This document shows, one piece after another, positions 1 through 5,969 of a stretch of DNA of 8,523 nucleotides; within the stretch, counting starts at the first letter, position 1; each line of letters begins with the position of its first letter. The notes below the pieces were generated by a model. The model made no database searches. It had not been told where the DNA came from and saw only the letters and a list, made by a program, of their open reading frames with translations. Both the position numbers and the translations under genes were made by a program. Source of the DNA: Candidatus Sigynarchaeota archaeon (GTDB taxonomy: Archaea > Asgardarchaeota > Lokiarchaeia > Sigynarchaeales > Sigynarchaeaceae); assembly GCA_030587525.1 (NCBI GenBank), contig JAUQYW010000243.1, forward strand, positions 1 to 8,523, read 5' to 3'.

Positions 1-33
1 TTATTCACAGAAAAAAGATGGAGCTGGAAAAAG

Positions 34-1302
34 ATGTTCCAATTCGGTGGAATCAACATCCTGAACGAGGATATCCGGGAAAAAATCACCACGGAAAATA
101 TATTCAAGATTTTCAACTCGTTTATCATTCCTCTCTTGTCCCACGAGGAACGCGATTTCATGTTGTTGCTGCAAAAGTATTGCATCGACATCATCGAGCC
201 CAAAATCGACATGACCCGAGATGTCTATAACATATTTCCATTCCTCGGGGAAGCCGGGTACATGCAACGGCTCTACCCGTACGAGGATTTCAAGCCGTTC
301 GGGATGCGTTACGAGATGATCCTGGCGATGGTGCTGTCCATCGTGGATCCAGAACTCGACCTCGCGCGCGTCGTGTCCGGCGTGCTCGCGATGAACCCGC
401 TTTACTCCCACGGGAAGTCCGACCGGGAAAAGCGCGCGCTGGGGGATCTCATGGCCGGGCGGAAGATCGGATGCATCTGCATCACGGAACGCGAGCGGGG
501 ATCCGACGCGGTGAACATGCAAACCCGGGTAAGGACCTGCGATGACGAGACTGGAGACGTACTGTATAACGGCGAAAAGGTGTTCACAACGAATGGCCCC
601 GTCGCGGATTATTTCATTGCATATGGCGTCGAGGATGAAAAAGCTCCTCGAGAATCGATGTACCAGGCTCTCATCGAGCGGGGATTCAAGGGCTTGGAAA
701 CGCACCGGCTGGGGATCCTCAGTGCCCCGCGCGTGCACATCGGCCAGACATTGTTCAAGAACGTGCGCGTTCCCAAGGACAACATCTTGGGCGGCAGAGG
801 CCAAGGATACACGAACCTGTTCCGGGGGCTCGTTGCTGAACGCAACACCATCATCGGTTCAAGCCTCGGCATCAGCTGGCTCTCGGCGATCACCGGGCTC
901 GTGTACACGAACCTTCGCAAGCAATTCAACAAGAGGCTCCTGGAATTCCAAGCGGTCTCTTTTCCCATCGCAGAAATGCTGGTCGATCTCATGGCCGCCA
1001 CCGACCTCGGGTTCTCCGCGGCAAATGAGTACCAGAAGATCGCGCGGTATCCAGAAAACGTCGAGATGATAAAGTACAACGCGTCCTTCTCCGCGGGAAC
1101 AAAATACCTTGCTTCCAACCTTGCCCACCGGATCTCTTACGAGATGCAGCAGCTCTGCGGCGGGGCGGGCTACACCGATAATCTCCGGATCGACAAGGCC
1201 CTCGAAATCTCGAAAATACAAGAAATCATCGGCGGGTCAAGGAACATCCAGTTGTTGCTCGTGACGCAAGCAATGAAATCGATCTTGAGGCTGATAGAAT
1301 AG
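34..1302 (+). CDS. Acyl-CoA dehydrogenase family flavoprotein
   Basis: This is a 422-residue FAD enzyme of the acyl-CoA dehydrogenase family, expected to oxidise an acyl-CoA to the 2-enoyl-CoA and pass electrons to an electron-transfer flavoprotein. An N-terminal helical region of about 130 residues leads to the first family signature, CITERERGSD (149-158), then the flavin-contact stretch VFTTNG (183-188), and finally the C-terminal signature with CGGAGY (375-380) and KIQEIIGGSRNIQ (394-406). The Glu used as catalytic base in medium-chain enzymes is Gly400 here. E269, in the LVAERN helix, sits where isovaleryl- and long-chain enzymes carry their base, so the protein is probably active. The ATG at 34 has GGAG at 20-23, but the frame is open to base 1, so a longer N-terminus cannot be excluded. 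It converges on the NifU-like gene. Family assignment is sure; the substrate is not. Confidence 0.9.
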   Translation: MFQFGGINILNEDIREKITTENIFKIFNSFIIPLLSHEERDFMLLLQKYCIDIIEPKIDMTRDVYNIFPFLGEAGYMQRLYPYEDFKPFGMRYEMILAMVLSIVDPELDLARVVSGVLAMNPLYSHGKSDREKRALGDLMAGRKIGCICITERERGSDAVNMQTRVRTCDDETGDVLYNGEKVFTTNGPVADYFIAYGVEDEKAPRESMYQALIERGFKGLETHRLGILSAPRVHIGQTLFKNVRVPKDNILGGRGQGYTNLFRGLVAERNTIIGSSLGISWLSAITGLVYTNLRKQFNKRLLEFQAVSFPIAEMLVDLMAATDLGFSAANEYQKIARYPENVEMIKYNASFSAGTKYLASNLAHRISYEMQQLCGGAGYTDNLRIDKALEISKIQEIIGGSRNIQLLLVTQAMKSILRLIE

Positions 1303-1332
1303 TCATTTTTGTGGCAAAACGAGTTGGCGAGG

Positions 1333-1779
1333 TCACATTCTCGCTTTTTTTTCTCGTGTCGTGAAATTTTTCAACGATTCCTTCAGCGTGCGTTCGGCAA
1401 GATCAACGTATCTCTGGAGTTCTGGTGGAAACCTGCCCAAAGCCTTCATTATTGTATCGGCATCGATCTGCTTCGCTTCATCGACGGTCTTGTTGCGAAC
1501 GAGGAACGTGACTTGCGATCCACACGCGAGCGCGTGCTTGCAAGCTGTCGTCGTGTAAGTTGCCTTCTCGATGACATTCTTGCTGTTTATCTTCAAGAAA
1601 AAGGTCATGGAATCCCCCGCTTCGTCCTTATAGGTCCCACGCGCGCTTGCATCATCCATGGTTCCATAGTTTGGCTGGTGCTTGATCAAGTCCAGCACGT
1701 TCGGGGAATAGTGCTTCTGGACGTCCTTGTCGATCTCGTCTTGCAATTCCTTCGCAAATCGATCGAAGTCATCGTTCAT
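1333..1779 (-). CDS. NifU/IscU-like scaffold-fold protein lacking two ligand cysteines
   Basis: This 148-residue protein has the single-domain NifU N-terminal (IscU) fold, whose usual role is to assemble Fe-S clusters and pass them to apoproteins. Family landmarks are visible in order: YSPNVLDLIKHQPNYG (about 24-39), ARGTYKDEAGDSM (46-58), the strand leading to TTTACKHALACGS, and the FPPELQRY region. Of the three cluster cysteines of IscU, the first is Ala54 (the following Gly and Asp56 are kept), the second is present as C80 with an extra C86, and the third is Tyr124. Classical cluster binding is therefore doubtful; another ligand set or a different role is possible. ATG at 1779 is chosen; an in-frame TTG at 1788 would add three residues, and neither has a clear ribosome-binding site. 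The gene lies 64 bases downstream of the ligase on the same strand, but T-runs separate them. Confidence 0.8.
   Translation of the reverse strand: MNDDFDRFAKELQDEIDKDVQKHYSPNVLDLIKHQPNYGTMDDASARGTYKDEAGDSMTFFLKINSKNVIEKATYTTTACKHALACGSQVTFLVRNKTVDEAKQIDADTIMKALGRFPPELQRYVDLAERTLKESLKNFTTREKKARM
1345..1352 (+). terminator. T-run downstream of acyl-CoA dehydrogenase
   Basis: Eight consecutive T lie about 42 bases past the dehydrogenase stop; a shorter T5 lies at 1306-1310. Archaeal RNA polymerase commonly terminates at such runs without a hairpin. The T8 falls inside the 3' end of the opposite-strand gene, where it encodes Lys codons, so it may simply reflect that protein. Confidence 0.3.
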
Positions 1780-1795
1780 GTGAACCAAGTATCAT

Positions 1796-1815
1796 AAAAA
1801 AGAGGTGAAAAAAAA
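1796..1815 (-). terminator. Double T-run between acyl-CoA ligase and NifU-like gene
   Basis: Read on the minus strand, T8 (1808-1815) and then T6 (1796-1801) follow the ligase stop at 1844. No GC-rich stem precedes them, which is usual for archaeal terminators. They suggest that ligase transcripts end here at least partly, so the NifU-like gene may depend on read-through or its own promoter. Confidence 0.45.
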
Positions 1816-1843
1816 GCACTGGAAAACCTTGGATTATGCCGCC

Positions 1844-3736
1844 TTACTTGTTTTCTCCCATGCCCTTAATTGCTTCCCTGATTTCGTCCACCGACGTGCC
1901 GTCCTCGATCGTGGACAGGTCGCCCAGCGGCTTTCCTTCGAAGAGGGCCTTGACGACCCGACGGATGATCTTGCCAGACCGGGTCTTTGGCAACTTCATG
2001 ACGAACTTTATGTCGTGCACGCTCGCGATCGCACCGACGTTGTTGCGCACGGTGTTGTTGATCTCGGTCTTCAAGGCGTCCGAGGGCGTTTTTCCCTCCT
2101 TCAAGACGACCATGGCGACCGGGATTTGTCCCTTTTCCTTGTCCTCGATACCGATCGTGCACACTTCCGCGACGGCGGGATGGCCTAGGATGGCTTCCTC
2201 GATTTCCCGCGTGCCGAGGCGGTGCCCGGCAACCTTGATAACCTCGTCAGCCCTACCGAGCACGAAGTAATACCCGTCCTTGTCCTTGATCGCGTAATCC
2301 CCCGTCGCGTACACGAACCCGGGGAATTGCTTGAAGTAAGCGATATCGTAGCGCTCGTCGTCGCCATAAATCGTCATAAGGCATCCTGGCGGTGTGGGAG
2401 GAACCCCCACGAGAAAACCTTTCTCGCCATCGGGCATGTCTTTCCCTGCCTGGTCGATCACCTTCAAGTTCCAGCCCCACGCGGGGAACGTGGGCGAGCC
2501 TGGCTTGATCTTGATCTGTTCCACGCCCCACGGATTCGTCAAGATTGCCCAACCGCTTTCGGTCTGCCAATAATGGTCGATGATGGGGATGTTTTTCGTG
2601 ACCCTCGTTGCCCATTCCCACGTGGGAGCGTCCAACGGCTCGCCGGCGAGGAAAATGACCTTCAGCGTGGATAGATTGCGTTCGGTAATGAATTTCTCGT
2701 CGAATTTCTTCAATACACGGAAGGCCGTAGGCGACGTGAACATGCGGTTGATCTTGTATTTCTCGATGATGCGGAACCAGATGCCCGGGTCGGGATAGAT
2801 CGGCGTGCCCTCGTAGATGACCGATGTGATGCCATAGAACAGGGGCGCGTAAATGATGTAAGAATGTCCGACGACCCAGCCCACGTCGCTCGCAGCCCAG
2901 TATATCTCGCCTGGCTTGCATCCGTAGATCGTTTCCATGGATGTATATAATGCAACGAGGTGGCCACCGGTATCGCGCAATGCACCCTTGGGCTTGCCCG
3001 TGGTCCCGGACGTGTACAAGATGTACGACGGGTCGGTGCTTGCCATTTTCTCGCATTCCACCTTGTCGCCACCCTTTTTCGCGACGATGTCCTTCCAAAA
3101 AACATCGCGCCCGGCAACCATTTCCGGTTTTACTATGCCACGATCGAGCAAGATGACTACCGGCACCTTAAATTGCGCTCGCTGCAACGCCTCGTCGACG
3201 ATGGATTTCAGTGGCACCGGCTTGCCGGCCCGTTTCCCCGCGTCAGCGCAGACGAGCACCTTCGGCTTCGCGTCGTCGATTCGTATCGCGAGCGATTCGG
3301 TGCTGAACCCAGCGAAGACGATGCTATGGATGGCACCGATCCGGGCGCACGCGAGCGCGGCGATGCAAGCCTCCGGCACCATCGGCAAGTAGATGATGAC
3401 GCGGTCCCCCTTTTTCACGCCGGAATTCTTCAACACGCTGGCAAATTTCACGACTTCATCGAGCAATTGCCCGTACGTGATGATTCGATCTTGATTGGTT
3501 TCCGAGCTCACCCATATATAGGCCGGCTGGTCTTTCTTGCCAGCCTCTACCCACCGGTCAACTGCGTTATAGCACGTGTTCGTCACTCCGCCGACAAACC
3601 AGCGATAAAACGGCGCTTTCGAGGCATCCAAGATCTTCTCGGGCTTCTTGTACCAGAAGACCTTATCGGCGAATGGCTTCCAAAATTTCTCCGGGTTTTC
3701 TATCGATTGCTTGTACATTTCCTTATATTTTGCCAT
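1844..3736 (-). CDS. prpE: Propionyl-CoA synthetase-type acyl-CoA ligase (AMP-forming)
   Basis: A 630-residue cytosolic adenylate-forming ligase that should activate propionate (or acetate) with ATP and CoA to the acyl-CoA, AMP and pyrophosphate. The order is an N-terminal acetyl-CoA-synthetase-type region with NTCYNAVDRWV (53-63), the A3 phosphate loop YTSGTTGKPKG (241-251), the A5 motif HYWQTESGW (388-396), TGD (478-480), the hinge and A8 motif GRADEVIKVAGHRLGTREIE (494-513), and PKTRSGK (583-589), where K589 is the acylation-sensitive catalytic lysine. RDTGGH after the A3 loop, together with YWQTESGW, resembles PrpE more than acetyl-CoA synthetase, and the length fits PrpE. The ATG has AGGTGA four bases upstream. 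No residue is obviously missing. Propionate is preferred by inference; acetate, or a mixed short-chain range, is the alternative. It could feed the dehydrogenase encoded nearby. Confidence 0.9.
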   Translation of the reverse strand: MAKYKEMYKQSIENPEKFWKPFADKVFWYKKPEKILDASKAPFYRWFVGGVTNTCYNAVDRWVEAGKKDQPAYIWVSSETNQDRIITYGQLLDEVVKFASVLKNSGVKKGDRVIIYLPMVPEACIAALACARIGAIHSIVFAGFSTESLAIRIDDAKPKVLVCADAGKRAGKPVPLKSIVDEALQRAQFKVPVVILLDRGIVKPEMVAGRDVFWKDIVAKKGGDKVECEKMASTDPSYILYTSGTTGKPKGALRDTGGHLVALYTSMETIYGCKPGEIYWAASDVGWVVGHSYIIYAPLFYGITSVIYEGTPIYPDPGIWFRIIEKYKINRMFTSPTAFRVLKKFDEKFITERNLSTLKVIFLAGEPLDAPTWEWATRVTKNIPIIDHYWQTESGWAILTNPWGVEQIKIKPGSPTFPAWGWNLKVIDQAGKDMPDGEKGFLVGVPPTPPGCLMTIYGDDERYDIAYFKQFPGFVYATGDYAIKDKDGYYFVLGRADEVIKVAGHRLGTREIEEAILGHPAVAEVCTIGIEDKEKGQIPVAMVVLKEGKTPSDALKTEINNTVRNNVGAIASVHDIKFVMKLPKTRSGKIIRRVVKALFEGKPLGDLSTIEDGTSVDEIREAIKGMGENK

Positions 3737-3740
3737 ACAG

Positions 3741-3746
3741 TCACCT
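3741..3746 (-). promoter_or_regulatory. Shine-Dalgarno site of the acyl-CoA ligase gene
   Basis: AGGTGA on the minus strand lies four bases before the ATG at 3736. It matches the anti-Shine-Dalgarno of 16S rRNA and fixes the start. It is the clearest ribosome-binding site in the window. Confidence 0.65.
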
Positions 3747-3765
3747 GAAATCTATCCATGATAAT

Positions 3766-3802
3766 CCGAGACTTCTCTCGGCATGTGCTTGCTTATTTTC
3801 GA
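3766..3802 (-). promoter_or_regulatory. Putative promoter and dyad of the acyl-CoA ligase gene
   Basis: On the minus strand, CGAAAATAAG (3793-3802) resembles a BRE plus TATA box. A start site about 25 bases on would fall near 3770. Exactly there lies a perfect dyad, CCGAGA-GAAG-TCTCGG (3766-3781), with 6-bp arms and a 4-base spacer. It could be an operator overlapping the start site or a 5' leader hairpin. It is predicted from sequence only. Confidence 0.35.
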
Positions 3803-3840
3803 ATATCATGGTTTGTTTGATCATTTTTTGTTCTGAGTCC

Positions 3841-3878
3841 TTATATTATTAGACATTCGACGATCACAAAGTTATTTT
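3841..3878 (+). promoter_or_regulatory. Putative promoter of the trmI-phosphatidyltransferase pair
   Basis: Two AT boxes precede the trmI start: TTATATTATT (3841-3850) and GTTATTTT (3871-3878), the latter preceded by ACAAA as a possible BRE. The second is centred about 26 bases before the ATG at 3902. As no Shine-Dalgarno site is visible, that spacing would fit a leaderless transcript. The first box would give a leader of about 30 bases. Confidence 0.35.
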
Positions 3879-3901
3879 GACCATGCGCCATTTCATCACG
3901 C

Positions 3902-4834
3902 ATGCCAATCGGTTACGGGGACTACGTGCTCATCGCTCGCGGCGTTAAATATCAATGGCTCGTGAAGATGGAGCACGGGAAGGAATTTCACACGAACTGG
4001 GGCATCATTTGCCATGATGGCGTTAATGGCATCGTTGGCAAGGAATTCGGGGATATTTATGCATCACCTGCATCCAACGCGGAGTTCTTGCTCCTCAAGC
4101 CATTATTGCACGAGCTTGCCACGAAATTCGCCCGGAAAACCCAGATCGTGTATCCGAAAGATATTGGCTTCGTCATCGTTTATTGCGGTATCTTACCTGG
4201 GTCACGGGTGCTGGAAGCTGGGACGGGATCCGGCGCGATGACCTTGCTTCTGTGCTCGATCGCGGGTGCAGTTCCGCCCGGAAAGGTTGTTTCGTACGAG
4301 ATCGTTGAACGTCACCACGCCGCCGCGCAGAAAAACATTGAGCGTGCCGGACTATCTGCCATGGCGGATTTACGGCTTGGCAGCGTGTTCGATCCAGCTA
4401 TCCAGCAGCATTTACTTAGCGAGCCTCCGTTCGACGCGTGCTTCTTCGACATGCCATCGCCGTGGGACGTGATCAATCTCGCTGGCAAGGTCCTCAAGCC
4501 GAGTGGCGTATTCTGCTCATTCTCGCCCGTGATCGAGCAGGTTAAGAAAACCGTTGCCGAGCTCGCATCGGGTAACTGGTTCGGGATCGAGGCGGTGGAC
4601 ATCCAGATGCGGGTTTGGCAGGTCAAGGAAAATGCCACGCGCCCGCTCACGCACGGTCACCATTCCGGCTACCTGGTCTTTGCTCGAAAAACCAATTCGA
4701 AACCCCCGATGGATTGGAACCGCAAGAATCGCAAGGAACTCGCCAGAAAGCTCGCTGCCGATGGAGAAATGGATGGCGATCTCGACGATGGCAGCATGGA
4801 CTTCCTGGATGAGCCAGCACACGAGGACCAGTGA
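3902..4834 (+). CDS. trmI: tRNA (adenine-N1)-methyltransferase, TrmI type
   Basis: A 310-residue Rossmann-fold methyltransferase of the TrmI family, which in archaea methylates A57 and A58 in the T-loop of tRNA using S-adenosylmethionine and acts as a tetramer. A small N-terminal beta domain (about 1-80) is followed by motif I VLEAGTGSGAMT (103-114), the acidic end of strand 2 in SYEIVERH (131-138), the catalytic-site FFDMPSPW (181-188, Asp183), and the late motif RPLTHGHHSGYLVFARK (247-263). Archaeal homologues are usually about 250 residues. This one adds a tail of about 45 residues, first basic (NRKNRKELARK) and then acidic (GDLDDGSMDFLDEP), probably disordered. The ATG lacks a ribosome-binding site. 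It is probably co-transcribed with the phosphatidyltransferase 7 bases downstream. Confidence 0.9.
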   Translation: MPIGYGDYVLIARGVKYQWLVKMEHGKEFHTNWGIICHDGVNGIVGKEFGDIYASPASNAEFLLLKPLLHELATKFARKTQIVYPKDIGFVIVYCGILPGSRVLEAGTGSGAMTLLLCSIAGAVPPGKVVSYEIVERHHAAAQKNIERAGLSAMADLRLGSVFDPAIQQHLLSEPPFDACFFDMPSPWDVINLAGKVLKPSGVFCSFSPVIEQVKKTVAELASGNWFGIEAVDIQMRVWQVKENATRPLTHGHHSGYLVFARKTNSKPPMDWNRKNRKELARKLAADGEMDGDLDDGSMDFLDEPAHEDQ

Positions 4835-4841
4835 GCGTGCA

Positions 4842-5498
4842 ATGCCTTCACGATTCCGGTTGCGGCTCGTCTTCAAGCCCCTCGTTGCCGTCGTCGCCAA
4901 GGGAATGGCAAGGCGTGGTATAACGCCGAACCAGGCCACCGGGTTCATGTGTTTATTCTCGATCGCGTGCCTGGCATATTTTTTGCTCGTGCCGTTGAAT
5001 TGGGCCACGATGATCGGGTGGGCTGCCTTGGTCTTTGTCACGGGTGTCATGGACGGCGTGGACGGGGCCATTGCCCGGTCGATGAACCTGAAGACCCGTT
5101 TCGGTGGCGTGCTGGATTCCTCGATGGACAGGATCTCCGATGCGGTCATATTTTTCACGCCAGCGATGCGCGAGCTATTGCTGGGTGACCTTGTGGCATC
5201 GAGCTGGCTGCGGATCCCCTTCCTCGAGATCGTCCCGTTCTGGGCATGGTCTCTATTGCTCGTCATGGGGGCTTATATGACGAGTTACTTGCGCGCGAGG
5301 GTGACGCTCGCGGAGCCAACGACGGACGTCGATGTCGGTTTGCTCGGGCGATCTGAACGGTTGTTCATCGTCGTGGTTGCTTCGGCATGCAACGTGGTTC
5401 CCTTGTCGGTCATCGTTTTATCCATCTTGACCAATTTAACTGCCCTTTTTCGCATCAAGGATGCAAGGGCTCGCCTCGCGGGAAAAAAGAGCGGGTGA
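4842..5498 (+). CDS. CDP-alcohol phosphatidyltransferase, probable archaetidylinositol-phosphate synthase type
   Basis: A 218-residue integral membrane enzyme expected to join a polar alcohol or sugar-alcohol phosphate to CDP-archaeol, releasing CMP. The complete family signature is present: DGVDGAIAR (71-79), then G88, D92 and D96, supplying the four metal-binding aspartates D71, D74, D92 and D96. Hydrophobic segments lie at about 31-50, 52-69, 127-150 and 172-200, with others likely between. RGITPNQAT (25-33) before the first segment is typical. DVGLLGRSERLFIVVV (164-179) resembles archaetidylinositol-phosphate and mycobacterial phosphatidylinositol-phosphate synthases, hence the tentative substrate; archaetidylglycerol or serine synthases are alternatives. 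The frame is open far upstream, but ATG 4842 fits the usual N-terminus. GAGGA (4823-4827) and GTGAG (4831-4835) lie upstream, so translational coupling to trmI is likely. Confidence 0.85.
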   Translation: MPSRFRLRLVFKPLVAVVAKGMARRGITPNQATGFMCLFSIACLAYFLLVPLNWATMIGWAALVFVTGVMDGVDGAIARSMNLKTRFGGVLDSSMDRISDAVIFFTPAMRELLLGDLVASSWLRIPFLEIVPFWAWSLLLVMGAYMTSYLRARVTLAEPTTDVDVGLLGRSERLFIVVVASACNVVPLSVIVLSILTNLTALFRIKDARARLAGKKSG

Positions 5499-5506
5499 TT
5501 CATGTG

Positions 5507-5530
5507 AAAAAAGGACCGGAATCATTTTTT
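5507..5530. terminator. Convergent T-runs between two genes
   Basis: An A6 (5507-5512) reads as T6 on the minus strand after the small gene's stop. A T6 (5525-5530) follows the phosphatidyltransferase on the plus strand. The two genes converge with 23 bases between them, so this is a plausible bidirectional archaeal terminator without a hairpin. Confidence 0.4.
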
Positions 5531-5779
5531 CTCGGGCTTTTTCGTGGCCTCTCCCTGGAAAAATCGGAACTCGCCTTGGACCTTGGAACGATCCCTGGCC
5601 TCTTTCGTGATTTTCTCGAACGAGATCGTCACGGGGGAATCACCTTGCATCGCCGCGTTGACAAAATTGATGAACCCGATCGATTTGCTGGGAGGAACGT
5701 TGAGTTTCAGTTCTATGGGCTTCCCTTGCTTCGGGCTTTTCGTTGATAACACGAGGCGTATTTTCAAGGTACGATGCAA
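5522..5779 (-). CDS. Small conserved-looking hypothetical protein, about 85 residues
   Basis: I do not recognise this protein. It is hydrophilic, with an N-terminal basic strand-like part (LKIRLVLSTKS), a glycine/proline turn, a strand IELKLNVPP, a mixed section with FINFVNAAMQGDSPVTISFEKI, and a lysine-rich, probably flexible end (EATKKPEKK). No signal peptide, membrane segment or cysteine is visible. The alternation of hydrophobic and polar residues suggests a small beta-rich fold. No ATG opens the frame: TTG at 5779, preceded immediately by GGAG, and TTG at 5767 are the candidates, and the frame stays open upstream. The plus-strand overlap (5544-5840) looks less protein-like. It converges on the phosphatidyltransferase and lies downstream of the GTPase-like gene on the same strand, 190 bases away with its own AT-rich promoter-like boxes. 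Confidence 0.55.
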   Translation of the reverse strand: MHRTLKIRLVLSTKSPKQGKPIELKLNVPPSKSIGFINFVNAAMQGDSPVTISFEKITKEARDRSKVQGEFRFFQGEATKKPEKK

Positions 5780-5814
5780 CTCCGCGGAAGCGATGCAATT
5801 CCACCGCGCACGTA

Positions 5815-5844
5815 GTTTAAATCTAGAGCGCGTTTTTTAAAAAA
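5815..5844 (-). promoter_or_regulatory. AT-rich promoter-like boxes before the small hypothetical gene
   Basis: Two boxes are seen: GATTTAAAC (5815-5823 read on the minus strand) and the perfect 12-bp palindrome TTTTTTAAAAAA (5833-5844). A TATA box at the first would place the start near 5791, about 12 bases before the TTG. Both stand out from GC-rich surroundings. Confidence 0.35.
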
Positions 5845-5940
5845 CTTCTGCAAGCACGAGCCCGAACCATTGGTTTTAAAAAAACATGGCAAACGAGGGT
5901 GCAGCGCCATGCTACGTGCTTGGTGGAGCCGCGCGGCGCG

Positions 5941-5947
5941 AAAAAAA
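5941..5947 (-). terminator. T-run after the GTPase-like gene
   Basis: On the minus strand, TTCTCTTTTTTTC follows the stop at 5970 within about 30 bases; the T7 is at 5941-5947. It is T-rich and fits archaeal termination. The GC palindrome GCCGCGCGGC (5929-5938) lies just beyond it. Confidence 0.45.
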
Positions 5948-5969
5948 GAGAAGGATAGTCATTTCGTTT

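Noticed and set aside
1..804. Long open frame on the minus strand (267 codons)
   Set aside because: It is antisense to the acyl-CoA dehydrogenase, whose motifs are unmistakable. Its protein has a His/Val/Asp-rich composition typical of a GC-rich shadow frame.
2253..3098. 281-codon minus-strand frame inside the ligase gene
   Set aside because: It is a shifted frame of the ligase with Arg/His-rich low-quality composition and no recognisable motif.
2960..3748. 262-codon plus-strand frame opposite the ligase
   Set aside because: It is antisense to the well-supported ligase and has no motif.
4517..5266. 249-codon minus-strand frame across trmI and the phosphatidyltransferase
   Set aside because: It is antisense to two genes with complete catalytic motifs.
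5544..5840. 98-codon plus-strand frame over the small hypothetical gene
   Set aside because: Its composition (Cys, Phe, Met scattered; no clear strand or helix pattern) is less protein-like than the minus-strand frame, and it would overlap the minus gene's promoter region. It cannot be fully excluded.
5845..5969. Possible tRNA or box RNA in the spacer
   Set aside because: I could not find an anticodon arm, a T-loop consensus or C/D boxes. Only nested inverted repeats are seen.
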